Below, one piece after another: positions 13,268 to 25,115 of a stretch of 64,000 nt of DNA. The notes under the pieces were generated by a model. That model ran no database searches, had not been told where the DNA came from, and saw nothing but the letters and a program-made list of their open reading frames with translations. The stretch covers positions 188,001 through 252,000 of the forward strand of contig CAJNDS010001458.1 in NCBI GenBank assembly GCA_905221605.1, given 5' to 3'. Position numbers and translations under genes: made by a program. Within the stretch, counting starts at the first letter, position 1, and every line of letters starts with the position of its first letter. The stretch is from Symbiodinium natans (taxonomy: Eukaryota > Sar > Dinophyceae > Suessiales > Symbiodiniaceae).

Positions 13268-15448
13268 TTCGGAAGAGTTCCCAACTGTTTGCTGTTTCTG
13301 AACAGGCTCTGAGAATGCTCTGACCCTTCCCGAGAGTGGCCTGATGGTTTCAGAGCCCTTGTTGGGGTTAGACATGCAACAAGCCCCCGGGCATTCCATA
13401 TCCCAACCGTAGTGGCCCTCCACCGAACCAGCCCTAACCTAACGTGTTTCATGCGCCTGCCGAGCAGAGCCTTTTGCTGAGCCGCGTGCAGATGTCTGGC
13501 AGAACTCTCTTGGGGGAACTGGGAAGGTTGGATCTGAAGTCATGAAGGGGTTGATTTTCAGGAGCTTCCTGAGATGCAGAGCAGTGTCAGCTGCTATATC
13601 AGCCTTGGATGGCGACGACACAAGTCGCAGTCAACGTCAGTGCCCTCTCAAGTGGGCTGCAAGAACCTGGCAAGCATAGATCGTCCCAAGGTTCGTGATA
13701 GCGGAGCTGTTCGGAGCCCCTTGTGCTGTTTCAGCGCCTGCTCAGGACGATTCGAGCCGTGCGGTACTCGATGTGCTTGGGGCCATGTGATAGTCACGCA
13801 GACCCCAACTGTTTGCTGTTTCTGAATAGGCTCTGAGAATGAATGCTCTGACCCTTCCCGAGACTGGCCTGATGGTTTCAGAGCCCCTGTTGGGGTTAGA
13901 CACGCACAAGCCCCCGGGCATTCCATATCCCAACCGTAGTGGCCCTCCCCGAACTAGCCCGAACCTGACGTTCAGGCCTATTGCGTGCAAACGCAGAATG
14001 CGGGTTTCATTTGCCTGCCGAGCAGAGCCTTTTGCTGAGCCGCGTGCAGATGTCTGGCAGAACTCTCTTGGGGGAACTGGGAAGGTTGGATCTGAAGTCA
14101 TGAAGGGATTGATTTTCAGGAGCTTCCTGAGATGCAGAGTAGTGTCAGCTGCTATATCAGCTTTGGATGGCGACGACACACGTCGCAGTCAACGTCAGTG
14201 CCCTCTCAAGTGGGCTGCAAGAACCTGGCAAGCATAGATCGTCCCAAGGTTCGTGATAGCGGAGCTGTTCGGAGCCCCTTGTGCTGTTTCAGCGCCTGCT
14301 CAGGACTATTCGAGCCGTGCGGTACTCGATGTGCTTGGGGCCATGTGATCGTCACGCAGACCCCAACTGTTTGCTGTTTCTGAATAGGCTCTGAGAATGC
14401 TCTGACCCTTCCCGAGACTGGCCTGATGGTTTCAGAGCCCTTGTTGGGGTTAGACACGCACAAGCCCCCGGGCATTCCATATCCCAACCGTAGTGGCCCT
14501 CCCCGAACTAGCCCGAACCTGACGTTCAGGCCTATTGCGTGCAAACGCAGAATGCGGGTTTCATTTGCCTGCCGAGCAGAGCCTTTTGCTGAGCCGCGTG
14601 CAGATGTCTGGCAGAACTCTCTTGGGGGAACTGGGAAGGTTGGATCTGAAGTCATGAAGGGGTTGATTTTCAGGAGCTTCCTGAGATGCAGAGCAGTGTC
14701 AGCTGCTATATCAGCTTTGGATGGCGACGACACACGTCGCAGTCAACGTCCGTGCCCTCTCACGTGGGCTGCAAGAACCTGGCAAGCATAGATCGTCCCA
14801 AGGGTCGTAATAGCGGAGCTGTTCGGAGCCCCTTGTGCTGTTTCAGCGCCTGCTCAGGACTATTCGAGCCGTGCGGTACTCGATGTGCTTGGGGCCATGT
14901 GATCGTCACGCAGACCCCAACTGTTTGCTGTTTCTGAATAGGCTCTGAGAATGCTCTGACCCTTCCCGAGACTGGCCTGATGGTTTCAGAGCCCTTGTTG
15001 GGGTTAGACACGCACAAGCCCCCGGGTAGTGGCCCTCCCCGAACTAGCCCGAACCTGACGTTCAGGCCTATTGTGTGCAAACGCAGAATGCGGGTTTCAT
15101 TTGCCTGCCGAGCAGAGCCTTTTGCTGAGCCGCGTGCAGATGTCTGGCAGAACTCTCCTGGGGGAACTGGGAAGGTTGGATCTGAAGTCATGAAGGGATT
15201 GATTTTCAGGAGCTTCCTGAGATGCAGAGTAGTGTCAGCTGCTATATCAGCTTTGGATGGCGATGACACACGTCGCAGTCAACGTCAGTGCCCTCTCAAG
15301 TGGGCTGCAAGAACCTGGCAAGCATAGATCGTCCCAAGGTTCGTGATAGCGGAGCTGTTCGGAGCCCCTTGTGCTGTTTCAGCGCCTGCTTAGGACGATT
15401 CGAGCCGTGCGGTACTCGATGTGCTTGGGGCCATGTGATCGTCACGCA
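13268..15448. repeat. A-subunit block 5 (4 copies)
   Basis: Four A subunits, the largest block in the window. The first carries the same ~33-bp deletion near 13445 as the first subunit of block 4. The fourth lacks about 20 bp near 15026, so that CCCCCGGG joins TAGTGGCCC directly. Confidence 0.88.
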
Positions 15449-17520
15449 GACCCCTGGGCCATGAACACCTAAACGCCACGGAGTACACTTGTGGGAAAAG
15501 TGTTGTTCACTGCCTCTGGTATCTGTGCAAGACTCAGCGGAGGGCTCGAGCAATGGCTTCGACACTCTCCAGCCTCCCCTACCTTACTCCAACAGCGACA
15601 AGGGCACTCTGCTTGCGTCGTTGCGAAATCCTGACCTTGTGCCGACCTTGCAACGTATGGGGCACAGCACACCACAAGACAGCACCGGAACCCTTCTTTG
15701 CAGCTGTCGTCAGACCAGGTTTTTGAGAACATATGCATCCGGAACTCCGGTGAGGTGCTCGAGCAAGGCGTTTGGGCTTCGAGTGCCTATGGTCTCCGAC
15801 ATCGTGAGGATCTACTGTGCTGTTCAAAGTGCTGGAGTGACCCAGCGTGCTGTTTCGAGGGAGCGGTAGTCCGATAGACACTTTCTTCGCGGCCACTGGC
15901 GCCTTGTTTGCATCGACTGCTACAGGCACTTGCACCTGGCTGACCGACAGTGCCACGCCTCCTAGGTCACCCGTCACCGCATCCAGCACCAGGGTAGGGC
16001 AGAGCAGCCAGGTCCTTCAAAGCAGCCTTCTTGCACAGCTGACTGAGCAGAATCAGTCAGGGTCAGGTCCGTTGGTCCGGCCTTCATCCCTTTATCCGCA
16101 CTCCGCCGCGCTATGGCTTCATTGCCTGTGAGTCGGAAGGCCTGTTCATAACGCGCAAGGCGACATAAGAAGAGTCCAGTTCTCTGGCCCAGTCGTTGCG
16201 GGCCAGCCGGCCCGGCGTTCTTCATGCACAGTGTGTCGGACGAGACCGGCATAGACGTGCCATAGTTTGCCTAGCAAGGTCCAAACCTAGTCGGCGTTCC
16301 TGCCCTGCACTTGTGATGCAGGGGTGTGAGAGCCTCTTCCTGGTGAAAGAGCAGCCCCGAGCGTCTTGAGTCAGTGATCAGCACGCGCTCGGCGCCAAGG
16401 GCGATCTCCTTGCGCTGAGTATCGTGGTGATGTGCTGACCTTGTGCTGACCTGGCAGCGCCCTCCATGAACTTTGCTGCTTTCAGGCAGAGGGCGCGCTG
16501 CAGGACAGCGCTGGAGCTTATTTTGGCAGCCGTTCCCAGACTGCACGTTTCATACGCATCTGGGACTCCGGTGAGGTGCTCGAGCAAAGCGTTGAGGCTT
16601 CGAGTGCCTATGGTCTCCGACATCGTGAGGATCTGCTGTGCTGTTCAAAGTGCCGGAGTGACCCAGCGTGCTCTTTCGAGGGAGCGGTAGTCCGATAGAC
16701 ATTTTCTTCGTGGCCACTGGTGCCTTGCGTGCATCGGCTGCTACAGGCACTTGCACCTGGCTGACCGAAAGTGCCAAACCCCCTAGGTCATCCTTCACCA
16801 CATCCAGTGCCAGGATGTGCCAAAGCACCCAGGTCTGTCAGGCCATTGAGCCCGGTTGAGAAGCAGCCTTCTTGCACAGCTTAGTGAGCAGCTGCCGCGC
16901 GCTTAGGCTGACAAAGCCCACTAATACCAAAATAATTGGGAAATGTAGTTGCGTGTCCTACTCTGCCCTGAAACGTCCTGAGCCGTCTCGCAAAGAAACC
17001 CACAGGAGTTGAGATGATACAGGAACAGTCCACGATGGCCATGGACTGCCGACAGCGCCATCGATGGTCGTGGATTATGACAAGTAATCTGCCGGCTTAG
17101 CTTCGGTGCCTGTACTAGGTCCCTCGCAGCTGCAGCACTGCAGAGGGACACCGTACCCAGCAGTGCAATTCCGTCAGGTCCGGCCTTCAGCCCTTTGTCC
17201 GCACTCCGCCCCGCGGCTGTATGGCTTCGTTGCCTGCGAGTCGGCAGGCCTGTTCTTAGCACCCAAGGTGAACATAAGAAGTGGGCAAGCGGAAACAATG
17301 CCTGGACCAGAAAGAGCAAGACATGTACCTCGGGTCCCATCGGAGCAGCTTCCTTGACATAATCACCTTATCGAACTTAAAAACAGTGCTCATGAGACAT
17401 GCCAGAGCCGCAGAACCAAGGTGCGGGCCGTCAGATGTATGTTCAATGGATCGGGTGCACTGTTAGGGCAGCCCCGCACGCCCTGAACTAGGATCTGGAT
17501 TTCACCAAGTGACTGGCCTC
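15449..17520. repeat. B segment 5, grading into the second array
   Basis: The last B copy. Near 17236-17280 it has an extra segment (TGCGAGTCGGCAGGCCTGTT and following) that the other B copies lack at this place but that resembles the equivalent part of the neighbouring array (TGAGTCGACAGGCCTGTTCC near 18180). It therefore looks like the junction between the two related repeat families. Confidence 0.8.
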
Positions 17521-19089
17521 CAGGAGATAACTTTCCTGGAATCCCTGCTCAGTCCTATTCGCCCTAAACCCTTCACCCTCAACCCCAAACCCTGCGGGCC
17601 AACAACCCGCTAGTGGCCCTCAACCGAACTCGCTCTAGCCGAACTTTCAGGCCCTTTGCGTGCAAGCGTAGGACGCGGGTTTCATCCGCCTGCCGGGCAA
17701 AGCCGTTTGCGAGGCTTTGGGACACGGAGCCGACCGCAAGCCAGCACCGCCAGCACTGGTGCCCTTGTGTTGTAGCTGTCAGACCAGGTTTTTCATACTC
17801 CGCGAGCAGAACGCTGAGGCTGCTGAGGCTTCCAGCGCCTCTGGTCTCCGACATCCTGAGGATTTTCTGTGCTGTTCAAAGTGGAGTGACCCAGAGTGCG
17901 GGAGCGGTACTCCGACAGACACTTTCTTCGTGGCCACTGGCGCCTTGTGTGCATCGGCTGCTTCAGGCACTCGCACGGCTGACCGACGATGCCAAGGTCC
18001 CCAGGTCAGCCTTCTCCACAGCCTGTGCCAGGGTGTGGCAGAGCAGCCAGGTCTGTCAGGCCATTGAGCCCTATTGAGAAGCAGCCTTCTTGCACGGCTG
18101 AGTGAGCAGTGCAATCTCGTCAGGTGTGACCGACATCCCCTCGTCCGCGCTCCGCCCACCACTGTATGGCTTTGTTGCTTGTGAGTCGACAGGCCTGTTC
18201 CTAGCGCGCAAGGGGGACACAAGAAGTGGGCAAGCCCAAACAATGCTTGGACGGGCAAGGGCGGAGCAGCTTCCTTAGCTGCTCTATGGGATGTGTCAGA
18301 GCCGTAGAAAGAAGGCGCGGGGCTTTGGGCCCATGGTGTCAGACGTAGGTTCAATGGTGCGGGTGTCAGGTGCACTGGTGGGGTGCAATGGTGCAGGGCG
18401 CAATGGTGCGCGGCATTTTGTGTGTGCAAGGTGCGCAGTGTGCACCACACCGTACACCTTGAACTAGCACCCGTCGCACCCTGAGCGCCACCTGCATTCT
18501 ACGCAACCTAACCTGCAATCCGTAGTGGCCCTCAACCGAACTCGCCCTAGCCGAACTTTCAGGCTAATTGCCTGTAAGCGTAGGACGCGGGTTTCATCCG
18601 CCTGCCGGGCAAAGCCGTTTGCGAGTCGACAGGCCTGTTCCTAGCGCGCAAGGGGGACACAAGAAGTGGGCAAGCCCAAACAATGCTTGGACCGGCAAGC
18701 GCAAGAAATGTATTTCTGGTCCCATCGGAGCAGCTTCCTTAATGTAGTCAGCTTATCAAACTTCAAGAAGATTGCTCTATGGGATATGTCAAAGCCGTAG
18801 AACGAAGGTGCGGGGCTGTAGGGGACTAGCACCTTCGCACCCTGCACGCCGCAACCCCACACCCTACGCACCCTAACCTGCAACCCATAGTGGCCCTCCA
18901 CCGAACTCGCCCTAGCCGAACGTTCAGGCCCATTGCGTGCAAGTGTAGGACGCGGGTCTCAGGCCGGCCAAAGCCGAACTCTGTTGGTAGTCAGCTGGGA
19001 AGGTTGGATCTGAAGTCTGAAGGGATTGATGTCCAGGACCTTCCTGAGATTCAGATGCAAAGCAGTGTCAGCTGCTGTCTTGCATGTAA

Positions 19090-19900
19090 GGTGGCAACAC
19101 TGTTGTGCTACGCGGCAGCATCTGCGATCTCGTGTATGATTTTTGCAGATGCGGACGACTCAAATCTGAACTCGCGGCAGGCGGGCTTCTCCGAGACGAG
19201 TCCGACGAAGCCGTCAGCAGACGTGTTGACGTCTTTTCTTGTTCGTCATCCTGCTTGCGCGCCTCTCTTCCCGACGGTGCTCGCATGCCTGGCTGGCAGC
19301 AAGTTGCTCTCGATTTCGCCGTCGTCAATGCGCTGGGTCCTAGTCACTAGCAAACCTCTGATCGTGAGATTGGTGCCGCTGCAGCTGCGTCAGGCTCAAC
19401 AGAAACGTCGTCACCTTGACACTGCTGCCCAATCAGTCAGAGCCGAAGTATTAATTTCGTTCCAGCCTGTCGTCTTCACCTTTGCAGGGCACCCAGGGCA
19501 CCATGACCAAGGCAAGCGTCCTCCATACTTCGTGATATTGCTGCCCAGCTCAGAAAGAAGATCTTCGAACGCTGATCTGCTGCAGCTGCGTAGGCTCAAC
19601 AGAAACGTCGTCACCTTGACACTGCTGCCCAATGTCAAGCCGAAGTATTAATTTCGTTCCAGCCTGTCGTCTTCACCTTTCAGGGCACCCAGGGCACCAT
19701 GACCAAGGAAGCGTCCTCCATACTTCGTGATATTGCTGCCCAGCTCAGAAAGAAGATCTTCGAACGCACTGCCATCCTCGCTCGGGCCAACAGTCGTGCT
19801 GTCACGCGGCTGCGGCCCCTGAACGCAGCTCCCACAGCCAGTGCCCTTCGCCGCCCACGCCGTCCTCAGCGAGCCCATGGACATTTGCTGATTGACCGTT
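19090..19900 (+). pseudogene. LINE-type endonuclease remnant, C copy 1
   Basis: In one plus-strand frame the segment reads GGLLRDESDEAV, RRVDVF and then VALDFAVVNAL (about 19160-19345). Further downstream come QQKRRHLDTAAQ, FQPVVFTF and SSILRDIAAQL. The order (acidic block, hydrophobic-D-F block, K-rich helix, F-x-P-hydrophobic block) matches the C-terminal part of the retroelement at 49431-49865, where I infer a restriction-like (PD-(D/E)XK type) endonuclease. This copy is broken by a TAG after the first block, an internal ~200-bp duplication (19440-19690) and a 2-base loss near 19846. Function is lost here; family assignment rests on motif reading only. Confidence 0.6.
19440..19690. repeat. 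~200-bp internal tandem duplication in C copy 1
   Basis: The block containing ATTAATTTCGTTCCAGCCTG and the following CACCCAGGGCACCATGACC occurs at about 19450 and again at about 19648. The intervening copy of GTAGGCTCAACAGAAACGTC is also doubled (19386 and 19587). The first of the two copies has a CAG where the other copies have TAG. Other C copies have the block once. Confidence 0.85.
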
Positions 19901-20349
19901 TGATGCTTCAAATCCGGCCCTGTCCCATCGTCCGCGGTCTCTCCGATAATTTGCACAGGGGTTGGTTGTCCAAGTTTTTCGTGTTTTGTGGCCAGATTCT
20001 TTGTCAGTCTTGCGCGCTTTGCTGGCCTTGTCGCATTCAGCAGCAGGCGCCGCCACTCTCTTTCTGCGTCACACTGCCCTCACCAGGAAGCAGTGTTGTG
20101 TGTTGCTCAGAAGTCACCCTACGCACCCTAACCTGCAACCCATAGTGGCCCTCCACCGAACTCGCCCTAGTCGAACGTTCAGGCCCATTGCGTGCAAGTG
20201 TAGGACGCGGGTTTCATTCCGGGCAAAGCCGAACTCTGTTGGTAGAGCTGGGAAGGTTGGATCTGAAGTCTGAAGGGATTGATGTCCAGGACCTTCCTGA
20301 GATTCAGATGCAAAGCAGTGTCAGCTGCTGTCTTGCATGTAAGGTGGCA

Positions 20350-20945
20350 ACACTGTTGTGCTACGCGGCAGCATCTGCGATCTCGGGTATGATTTTTGCC
20401 GATGCGGACGACTCAAATCTGAACTCGCGGCAGGCGGGCTTCTCCGAGACGAGTCCGACGAAGCCGTCAGCAGACGTGTTGACGTCTTTTTTTGTTAGTC
20501 ATCCTGCTTGCGCGCCTCTCTTCCCGACGGTGCTCGCATGCCTGGCTGGCAGCAAGTTGCTCTCGATTTCGCCGTCGTCAATGCGCTGGGTCCTAGTCAC
20601 TAGCAAACCTCTGATCGTGAGATTGGTGGCGCTGCAGCTGCGTAGGCTCAACAGAAACGTCGTCACCTTGACACTGCTGCCCAATGTCAAGCCGAAGTAT
20701 TAATTTCGTTCCAGCCTGTCGTCTTCACCTTTCAGGGCACCCAGGGCACCATGACCAAGGAAGCGTCCTCCATACTTCGTGATATTGCTGCCCAGCTCAG
20801 AAAGAAGATCTTCGAACGCACTGCCATTCTCGCGCGGGCCAACAGTCGTGCTGTCACGCGGCTGCGGCCCCTGAACGCAGCTCCCACAGCCAGTGCCGTC
20901 TTCGCCGCCCACGCCGTCCTCAGCGAGCCCATGGACATTTGCTGA
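20350..20945 (+). pseudogene. LINE-type endonuclease remnant, C copy 2
   Basis: The same ordered blocks as copy 1 are readable, ending in a frame that closes with EPMDIC and a stop at 20943-20945. An extra stop arises in the T-run region (TTTTTTTGTTAGTCATCC near 20490). The two TAG codons common to the family are also present, after GPSH near 20605 and before AQQKRRH near 20644. The copy is not translatable as one protein. Confidence 0.6.
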
Positions 20946-22520
20946 TTGACCGTTTGATGCTTCAAATCCGGCCCTGTCCCATCGTCCGCGGTCTCTCCGA
21001 TAATTTGCACAGGGGTTGGTTGTCCAAGTTTTTCGTGTTTTGTGGCCAGATTCTTGGTCAGTCTTGCGGGCTTTGCTGGCCTTGTCGCATTCAGCAGCAG
21101 GCGCCGCCGCTCTCTTTCTGCGTCACACTGCCCTCACCAGGAAGCAGTGTTGTGTGTTGTCCAGTTTTGGCGCCACCCTCAGAAGTAGGCGTGGTGGGAT
21201 CGTATAGACGGTCGAAGAATGCTGCTGTATCAGCTTTGGATGGTGATGACACACGTCGCAGTCAACGGCAGTGCCCTCTCAGGTAGGCTAGGAACCTGGC
21301 AAGCATTTCGTTGTCTCAAGGTCCGTGATGGCGGAGCTATCGGGAGCCCCTTGCGTTGCTTCAGAGCCTGCTCAGTCTTATACTCTCCACGGCACCATGG
21401 AGCAATGTGTTTAAGGCCATGTGATCGTCAGACCACAAACACCGAAAAGGGGTCGAGTACCCTGCTTTCAGCAATTGCGGCTGTTCACTGCCTCTGGTAT
21501 CTGCGCAGGACTCGGTGGGGTCGAGAAAAGCCTTCGACATTTTGAAAAGCCCTACCCTTAATCCAAGATGAGCACCACGATTTGCTGACCTTGTGCCGAC
21601 CTTGCGGTGTACGCCGTGTGCAGTTCGTGTGTGTTGTAGCTGTCAGACCAGGTTTTTCATACTCCGCGAGCAGAACGCTGAGGCTGCTGAGGCTTCCAGC
21701 GCCTCTGGTCTCCGACATCCTGAGGATCTTCTGTGCTGTTCAAAGTGGAGTGACCCAGAGTGCGGGAGCGGTACTCCGACAGACACTTTCTTCGTGGCCA
21801 CTGGCGCCTTGTGTGCATCGGCTGCTTCAGGCACTCGCACCTGGCTGACCGACGATGCCAAGGTCCCCAGGTCAGCCTTCTCCACAGCCTGTGCTAGGGT
21901 GTGGCAGAGCAGCCAGGTCTGTCAGGCCATTGAGCCCTATTGAGAAGCAGCCTTCTTGCACGGCTGAGTGAGCAGTGCAATCTCGTCAGGTGTGACCGAC
22001 ATCCCCTCGTCCGCGCTCCGCCCACCACTGTATGGCTTTGTTGCTTGTGAGTCGACAGGCCTGTTCCTAGCGCGCAAGGGGGACACAAGAAGTGGGCAAG
22101 CCCAAACAATGCTTGGACCGGCAAGCGCGAGAAATGTATTTCTGGTCCCATCGGAGCAGCTTCCTTAATGTAGTCAGCTTATCAAACTTCAAGAAGATTG
22201 CTCTATGGGATATGTCAAAGCCGTAGAACGAAGGTGCGGGGCTGTAGGGGACTAGCACCTTCGCACCCTGCACGCCGCAACCCCACACCCTACGCACCCT
22301 AACCTGCAACCCATAGTGGCCCTCCACCGAACTCGCCCTAGCCGAACGTTCAGGCCCATTGCGTGCAAGTGTAGGACGCGGGTTTCATGCCGGGCAAAGC
22401 CGAACTCTGTTGGTAGAGCTGGGAAGGTTGGATCTGAAGTCTGAAGGGATTGATGTCCAGGACCTTCCTGAGATTCAGATGCAAAGCAGTGTCAGCTGCT
22501 GTCTTGCATGTAAGGTGGCA

Positions 22521-23116
22521 ACACTGTTGTGCTACGCGGCAGCATCTGCGATCTCGGGTATGATTTTTGCCGATGCGGACGACTCAAATCTGAACTCGCG
22601 GCAGGCGGGCTTCTCCGAGACGAGTCCGACGAAGCCGTCAGAAGACGTGTTGACGTCTTTTTTTGTTCGTCATCCTGCATGCGCGCCTCTCTTCCCGACG
22701 GTGCTCGCATGCCTGGCTGGCAGCAAGTTGCTCTCGATTTCGCCGTCGTCAATGCGCTGGGTCCTAGTCACTAGCAAACCTCTGATCGTGAGATTGGTGG
22801 CGCTGCAGCTGCGTAGGCTCAACAGAAACGTCGTCACCTTGACACTGCTGCCCAATGTCAAGCCGAAGTATTAATTTCGTTCCAGCCTGTCGTCTTCACC
22901 TTTCAGGGCACCCAGGGCACCATGACCAAGGAAGCGTCCTCCATACTTCGTGATATTGCTGCCCAGCTCAGAAAGAAGATCTTCGAACGCACTGCCATCC
23001 TCGCTCGGGCCAACAGTCGTGCTGTCACGCGGCTGCGGCCCCTGAACGCAGCTCCCACAGCCAGTGCCGTCTTCGCCGCCCACGCCGTCCTCAGCGAGCC
23101 CATGGACATTTGCTGA
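22521..23116 (+). pseudogene. LINE-type endonuclease remnant, C copy 3 (best preserved)
   Basis: This is the most complete copy. One frame is open from about 22521 to 22774 and contains CRCGRLKSELAAGGLLRDES, RRRVDVF and VALDFAVVNALGPSH, followed by TAG. The same frame then continues through DREIGGAAAA, a second TAG, QQKRRHLDTAAQCQAE, FQPVVFTF and SSILRDIAAQLRKK to a TGA at 23114-23116. Apart from the two TAG codons the frame is continuous for about 195 codons. Known knowledge: R2/NeSL-type non-LTR retrotransposons carry a C-terminal restriction-like endonuclease; the match here is by motif order only. Confidence 0.62.
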
Positions 23117-23328
23117 TTGACCGTTTGATGCTTCAAATCCGGCCCTGTCCCATCGTCCGCGGTCTCTCCGATAATTTGCACAGGGGTTGGTTGTCCAAGT
23201 TTTTCGTGTTTTGTGGCCAGATTCTTTGTCAGTCTTGCGCGCTTTGCTGGCCTTGTCGCATTCAGCAGCAGGCGCCGCCACTCTCTTTCTGCGTCACACT
23301 GCCCTCACCAGGAAGCAGTGTTGTGTGT

Positions 23329-23775
23329 GCATCCTGCATGCGCGCCTCTCTTCCCGACGGTGCTCGCATGCCTGGCTGGCAGCAAGTTGCTCTCGATTTC
23401 GCCGTCGTCAATGCGCTGGGTCCTAGTCACTAGCAAACCTCTGATCGTGAGATTGGTGGCGCTGCAGCTACGTAGGCTCAACAGAAACGTCGTCACCTTG
23501 ACACTGCTGCCCAATGTCAAGCCGAAGTATTAATTTCGTTCCAGCCTGTCGTCTTCACCTTTCAGGGCACCCAGGGCACCATGACTAAGGAAGCGTCCTC
23601 CATACTTCGTGATATTGCTGCCCAGCTCAGAAAGAAGATCTTCGAACGCACTGCCATCCTCGCTCGGGCCAACAGTCGTGCTGTCACGCGGCTGCGGCCC
23701 CTGAACGCAGCTCCCACAGCCAGTGCCGTCTTCGCCGCCCACGCCGTCCTCAGCGAGCCCATGGACATTTGCTGA
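23329..23775 (+). pseudogene. LINE-type endonuclease remnant, C copy 4 (5'-truncated)
   Basis: This copy begins within the endonuclease segment at TGCATCCTGCATGCGCGCC, fused directly behind the tail of copy 3. It keeps VALDFAVVNALGPSH, both family TAG codons and the downstream part to the stop at 23773-23775. The upstream half (GGLLRDES, RRVDVF) is missing. Confidence 0.58.
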
Positions 23776-24694
23776 TTGACCGTTTGATGCTTCAAATCCG
23801 GCCCTATCCCATCGTCCGCGGTCTCTCCGATAATTTGCACAGGGGTTGGTTGTCCAAGTTTTTCGTGTTTTGTGGCCAGATTCTTTGTCAGTCTTGTGCG
23901 CTTTGCTGGCCTTGTCGCATTCAGCAGCAGGCGCCGCCACTCTCTTTCTGCGTCACACTGCCCTCACCAGGAAGCAGGGTTGTGTGTTGTCCAGTTTTGG
24001 TGCCGGCCTCAGAAGTAGTAGACAGCTGCTGTATCAGCTTTGGATGGCGATGACACACGTCGCAGTCAACGCCAGTGCCTTGTCAGGTAGGTCAAGAGCC
24101 TGGCAAGTATAAGTTGCCTCATGGTTCGTGAGAGCGAAGTTTCTTGTGCGGCTTCAGAGCCTGCAATGTGTTTGGGGCCATGTGATCGTCACGCAGACCC
24201 CTCGGCCAAAAAGTGCGCAGTTGTTCGGGTCGAGAAATGCCTTCGGCGTTTTCCAAGCACCCCCAACCCTAATCCAAGAGGGAGCGTCACGATTCGGCTG
24301 CTCTGAGCATCACTTCGATCAGCTGACCTTGTGTTGACCTGGCGGCGCACGCCATGTGCAGCTTTTGGGCACAGAGCACACTGCAAGGCAGCACTGGAGC
24401 CTTTTGCAGCGGCTGCCGTTAGACGGCATGCTCTATGCGCATCCGCAATTCCGGCGACGTTCTCGAGCAGAGCGTTGAGGCTTCGAGTGCTTATGGTCTC
24501 CGACATTGTGAGAATCTTCTGTGCGGCTCAAAGTGCCGGAGTGGGCCAGAGTGTTTTCTCGAGGGAGCGGTAGTCCGATTGACAGTTTCTTCGCCGCTGG
24601 CCCATTGTGTGCATCGGCTGCAGGCACTTGCACCTGGCTGACCGACGCCAAGGCCCCCACATCATGACATCAGCCCTCACCGCGTCCAGCGCTG

Positions 24695-25115
24695 ACGTTT
24701 TTTTTTGTTCGTCATCCTACCTGCGCGCCTCTCTTCCCGACAGTGCTCGCCTGCCTGGCTGGCAGCAAGTTGCTCTCGATATCCTCGTGAGATTGGTGGC
24801 GCTGCAGCTGCGTAGGCTCAACAGAAACGTCGTCACCTTGACACTGCTGCCCAATGTCAAGCCGAAGTATTAATTTCGTTCCAGCCTGTCGTCTTCACCT
24901 TTCAGGGCACCCAGGGCACCATGACCAAGGAAGCGTCCTCCATACTTCGTGATATTGCTGCCCAGCTCGGGAAGAAGATCTTCGAACGCACTGCCGTCCT
25001 CGCTCGGGCCAACAGTCGTGCTGTCACGCGGCTGCGGCCCCTGAACGCAGCTCCCACAGCCAGTGCCGTCTTCGCCGCCCACGCCGTCCTCCGCGAGCCC
25101 ATGGACATTTGCTGA
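24695..25115 (+). pseudogene. LINE-type endonuclease remnant, C copy 5 (internally deleted)
   Basis: A recombinant copy. It keeps GWQQVALD, then skips the first TAG region by a deletion (CTCGATATCCTCGTGAGATT near 24775) and rejoins at the second TAG and the downstream part. It ends at the common stop, 25113-25115. The central catalytic-like block is therefore incomplete. Confidence 0.55.

Larger units (their letters stand above)
1..17520. repeat. Higher-order tandem array of A subunits and B segments
   Basis: The whole stretch is one higher-order repeat. A subunits of about 554 bp are recognised by the phrase CCTGATGGTTTCAGAGCC, which recurs near 523, 3304, 3858, 5742, 6296, 6850, 9549, 10073, 10624, 13339, 13866, 14419 and 14973. 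Long B segments each open with CCCTGGGCCATGAACAC near 1017, 4358, 7345, 11120 and 15449, giving periods of about 3.34, 2.99, 3.78 and 4.33 kb. Short ORFs (up to about 175 codons) run through the repeats on both strands, but none resembles a known family and they overlap one another. I therefore treat the array as non-coding satellite-like DNA. The left end is cut by the window, so total array size is unknown. Confidence 0.93.

Noticed and set aside
39-17357. Many repeated ORFs of 60-182 codons on both strands in the first array
   Set aside because: They recur because the DNA recurs, overlap each other in opposite frames, vary in start and stop between copies and match no family I know.
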